Shown one piece after another: positions 61,394 through 64,000 of a stretch of DNA of 64,000 nt. The notes beneath the pieces were generated by a model that did no database searches, was not told the DNA's origin, and worked only from the letters and a program-made list of their open reading frames with translations. Origin of the DNA: Pseudomonas oryzicola (GTDB taxonomy: Bacteria; Pseudomonadota; Gammaproteobacteria; Pseudomonadales; Pseudomonadaceae); the NCBI RefSeq assembly GCF_014269185.2, contig NZ_JABWRZ020000001.1:397001-461000 (forward strand), read 5' to 3'. Both the position numbers and the translations under genes were made by a program. The stretch's first letter is position 1. Each line of letters begins with the position of its first letter.

Positions 61394-62452
61394 ATGAACC
61401 CCACCACCTCCGGCGCACCTATGAAAGTGCGCAACATCCACAAGCGCTTCGGTGCCTTCACCGCGCTCAACGATGTCTCGTTGCACATCAACGCCGGCGA
61501 ACTGGTGTGCCTGCTGGGCCCCTCCGGCTGCGGCAAGACCACTCTGCTGCGCTGCATCGCCGGCCTGGAGCGCCAGGACAGCGGCGCGCTGTACATCGGC
61601 GAGCGCGACGTCTCCGCGCTGCCACCCCAGGCCCGGGACTACGGCATCCTGTTCCAGTCCTACGCGTTGTTCCCCAACCTGACCGTCGAAGCCAACATTG
61701 CCTACGGGCTGGCTGGCAGCGGCCGCGATCAGGCCCGCCAGCGGGTAGCCGACATGCTCGAACTTGTAGGCCTGGTCGGTAGCGAGAAGAAGTACCCCGG
61801 CCAGCTCTCCGGTGGACAGCAGCAGCGTGTGGCCCTGGCCCGCGCGCTGGCACCGTCGCCCTCACTGCTGTTGCTCGACGAGCCGATGTCGGCGCTGGAT
61901 GCCAGGGTGCGCGAGCACCTGTGCAGCGAATTGCGCCAGCTGCAGCGCCAGTTGGGCATCACCACGCTGATGGTGACTCACAACCAGGACGAAGCCATGC
62001 TGATGGCCGACCGCATTGCGGTGATGAACAACGGCCAGGTCGAACAGTACGCGACCCCGCAGGAAATCTACGACCAGCCTGCCACGCCGTTCGTCGCTGA
62101 ATTCGTTGGCCAGGGCAACTGGTTGCCGTTCCAGCGCAGCGGCGACTGCCATGCCCAGGTGGGTGGCATGAACATGCGCCTGGCACCCGGTTCGGCCCAA
62201 GCCAGCAGTGGCCGGCTGTTCTGTCGCCCGGAGGCGATCGCGGTCAACCCGACAGTGCACGAGGACAACCTGTTCCCGGCGTTGGTCCGTGAGATCACCT
62301 TTCTCGGTAACCGCTGCCGCATGAGCTTCGAACTCAAGGCCCTGCCAGGCCATGCGCTGCTGGCGGAACTGGCTCCCGAAGCCATGCCGCGGCTGGGCTC
62401 GCAAGACATCTGGGTGGCGCTGCCGCCCCAGCGCCTGCAGGTGTTTGCCTGA
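61394..62452 (+). CDS. 2-aminoethylphosphonate-type ABC transporter ATP-binding protein
   Basis: This 352-residue ATPase of the PotA/PhnT group has Walker [16 protein letters not shown]-loop ILFQSYALFPNLT, signature LSGGQQQRVALARALA, Walker B LLLLDEPMSALD, H-loop VTHNQDEAM and a C-terminal TOBE domain from about 275. An alternative start 13 codons downstream (MKVRNIHKRFGAFTAL) is possible. The permease begins 1 base after its stop. The assignment to aminoethylphosphonate rests on the large fused permease and gene order, so the substrate is moderately sure only. Confidence 0.85.
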   Translation: MNPTTSGAPMKVRNIHKRFGAFTALNDVSLHINAGELVCLLGPSGCGKTTLLRCIAGLERQDSGALYIGERDVSALPPQARDYGILFQSYALFPNLTVEANIAYGLAGSGRDQARQRVADMLELVGLVGSEKKYPGQLSGGQQQRVALARALAPSPSLLLLDEPMSALDARVREHLCSELRQLQRQLGITTLMVTHNQDEAMLMADRIAVMNNGQVEQYATPQEIYDQPATPFVAEFVGQGNWLPFQRSGDCHAQVGGMNMRLAPGSAQASSGRLFCRPEAIAVNPTVHEDNLFPALVREITFLGNRCRMSFELKALPGHALLAELAPEAMPRLGSQDIWVALPPQRLQVFA

Positions 62453-62453
62453 G

Positions 62454-64000
62454 ATGGCCGCGCCAATGCCCCTGCCGTTGCGTCAGGCCCAAGCCACACC
62501 GTGTGCAGGCGTTGCCCGGGGTGACCGGTTGTTCGTCGTCGGCGGCAAGAGCCTGCTGCTGATCCTTCTGCTGGTGGCGGTGCTGATGCCGCTGCTGGCA
62601 ATCTTCTGGCGCGGCTTCAGCGCCGAAGCAGGCCAGGGCGGCGGCCTGGTGGCGGCGGGCGAGCTCTTTGCCAGTGCCAACTTCCGCTGGTTGCTGGGCA
62701 ATAGCCTGGCGGTGGCCTTTACCGTCGCGGCAATCGTGGTGCCACTGGCCTATCTGTTCGCTTATGCCTTGCAACGCACGATGATCCCGGGCAAAGGCCT
62801 GTGGCGGGGCATTTCCCTGCTGCCGCTGCTCGCGCCGTCGATGCTGCCGGCCATTGCCCTGGTCTATCTGTTCGGTAACCAAGGGCTTCTGCGCGGGTTG
62901 CTCAGCGACAATATCTATGGCTTCTGGGGCATCGTGCTGGGCGAAGCCATCTATACCTTCCCGCATGCGTTGATGATCCTGCTGTCGGCCCTCTCGCTGG
63001 CCGATGCACGCCTGTTTGACGCCGCATCCAGCATGGGCGCCGGGCCGTGGCGGGCCTTTGCCAGCATCACCTGGCCGGCCACGCGCCAGGCAGTGTTCGC
63101 GGCGTTCTGCCTGGTGTTCACCCTGACCATCACCGATTTCGGTGTACCTGTCGTGGTTGGCGGTGATTATCAGGTGCTGGCGCTGGAAGCCTACAAGGCA
63201 GTGGTCGGCCAGCAACAGTTTGGCCGTGGCGCGTTGATTGGCATGGTGCTGCTGGTGCCGGCGCTGTTGAGCTTTTCCGTCGATGCCTGGCTGCGCCGAC
63301 GCCAGGGCGATGCCATGAGCGGCCGAGCTCAGGTGTTCGAGGCAAAGCCGTCGCGGGCCCGCGATGCCTGCTTCCTGACCATCGTGCTGGTGGTGTGTGC
63401 GGCATTGCTGCTGGTGATCGGCATGGCGGTGTATTCGTCGCTGGTTACCTTCTGGCCCTATAACCTGTCGTTGTCGCTGCGTCACTACATGTTCGAGGAC
63501 ACCGCCGGGGGCGGTTGGCTGGCCTATCGCAACAGCGTGACCATGGCCATCGGCACAGCGCTGATCGGCAGCATCGTGATCTTCACCGGTGCCTACCTTA
63601 TGGAGAAAACCCAGGGCCAACGCCTGCTCAACCAGGCGCTGCGCCTGCTCAGCTTCATCCCCATGGCTGTGCCGGGCCTGGTACTGGGCCTGGGCTACGT
63701 GTTCTTCTTCAACCTGAACGGCAACCCCTTGCACGTGTTGTATGGCGGCATGGGGCTGTTGGTGGTGTGCACCATTGCCCATTACCTGACGACCGCACAG
63801 ATGACCGCGACTACCGCGCTGCGCCAGCTCGATGGCGAGTTCGAGGCTGCGGCGCTGTCGCTGAAGGCCCCGTTGTACCGGCACTTCCTGCGGGTGACCG
63901 TGCCGATCTGCCTGCCGGCGCTGCTGGACATCATCCGCTACCTGTTCGTCTCGGCGATGACCACCGTATCGGCAGCGATCTTCCTGTACAGCCCCGACAC
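62454..64000 (+). CDS. 2-aminoethylphosphonate-type ABC transporter permease, cut by window end
   Basis: The frame from ATG 62454 (AAPMPLPLRQAQATPCAG) is open to the window edge, giving 515 residues so far. It has two permease modules: one EAA-like loop SLADARLFDAASSMGAGPWR near residue 185 and a second, LDGEFEAAALSLKAPLYRHF, near 465. Two fused modules in one chain are typical of the putative aminoethylphosphonate and iron-type permeases. It lies 1 base after the ATPase gene. The binding-protein gene would be outside the window. Confidence 0.85.
   Translation, partial: MAAPMPLPLRQAQATPCAGVARGDRLFVVGGKSLLLILLLVAVLMPLLAIFWRGFSAEAGQGGGLVAAGELFASANFRWLLGNSLAVAFTVAAIVVPLAYLFAYALQRTMIPGKGLWRGISLLPLLAPSMLPAIALVYLFGNQGLLRGLLSDNIYGFWGIVLGEAIYTFPHALMILLSALSLADARLFDAASSMGAGPWRAFASITWPATRQAVFAAFCLVFTLTITDFGVPVVVGGDYQVLALEAYKAVVGQQQFGRGALIGMVLLVPALLSFSVDAWLRRRQGDAMSGRAQVFEAKPSRARDACFLTIVLVVCAALLLVIGMAVYSSLVTFWPYNLSLSLRHYMFEDTAGGGWLAYRNSVTMAIGTALIGSIVIFTGAYLMEKTQGQRLLNQALRLLSFIPMAVPGLVLGLGYVFFFNLNGNPLHVLYGGMGLLVVCTIAHYLTTAQMTATTALRQLDGEFEAAALSLKAPLYRHFLRVTVPICLPALLDIIRYLFVSAMTTVSAAIFLYSPD

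Noticed and set aside
58057..61596. Open frame of 1179 codons on the minus strand, antisense to cadA and the LysR gene
   Set aside because: It is the mirror of strongly coding plus-strand genes with clear motifs. Its product is rich in His, Gln and Arg without any domain. Long antisense frames are expected in GC-rich genes with strong third-position bias.

Overview
The window is ordinary chromosome from a member of the Pseudomonas putida group. Three things point there. First, the gene order fits: end of gcvP, argE-argA, spuI / spuB-C-D-E-F-G-H, oscA-sbp-cysTWA, serA with a divergent D-2-hydroxyglutarate dehydrogenase, rpiA/ilvA, rppH-ptsP, lgt-thyA and cadR/cadA. Second, coding is GC-rich. 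Third, there are many copies of the P. putida-type REP palindrome (core like GCGGGTTTACCCGC flanked by CTCCCACAGG). No tRNA, rRNA, CRISPR array, prophage or complete insertion sequence was seen. The only mobile-type gene is a REP-associated tyrosine transposase (RAYT) at 17911-18366.

Layout. 1-4785: end of gcvP, a DUF2388 protein, an isolated type II secretion ATPase, a small unknown protein, an Lrp/AsnC regulator and a CYTH-CHAD protein. 4901-7466: arginine biosynthesis (argE, argA), with a very short ORF ending in two Arg codons just ahead of argA. 7545-17804: polyamine uptake and catabolism, with two gamma-glutamylpolyamine synthetase homologues facing away from each other, the SpuC transaminase and the SpuDEFGH ABC transporter. 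17806-18569: RAYT between two REP pairs. 18682-23881: RND efflux operon with two adaptor lipoproteins (TriABC type). 24008-30889: sulfur region with oscA, the sulfate transporter, a small hydrolase, a degenerate sigma-54-activator-like AAA+ protein and an orphan MetQ-like binding protein.

30989-41639 is a mixed accessory stretch: hydrolases, a penicillin-acylase family enzyme, a DNase bacteriocin/immunity pair, a thioredoxin-like protein, a 2OG-Fe(II) oxygenase, DUF523, a one-lobe solute-binding protein and DUF4399. 41661-57495 is mainly housekeeping: serA and D2HGDH, an FAH-family protein, two SdiA-regulated-type proteins, rpiA, ilvA, a SerB-like HAD phosphatase, rppH, ptsP, a NRDE protein, a TSUP permease, lgt and thyA. 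57614-64000: cadmium resistance (cadR/cadA), a LysR regulator and the start of a 2-aminoethylphosphonate-type ABC transporter, whose permease runs off the window.

The observations most worth a second look are these. (1) The bacteriocin's nuclease domain appears to lack the central part of the colicin-type DNase, and its immunity protein lacks the usual Tyr pair. (2) A sigma-54-type AAA+ protein lacks the GAFTGA loop, both arginine-finger positions and the DNA-binding domain. (3) Two sulfur-region promoters share a GGTTAT-N29/30-ATAACC element. (4) A putative arginine leader peptide lies ahead of argA. (5) A nested stem structure precedes spuD. (6) A solute-binding protein has lost exactly one lobe. 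All identifications rest on reading the sequence and on remembered family motifs; no database search was run.
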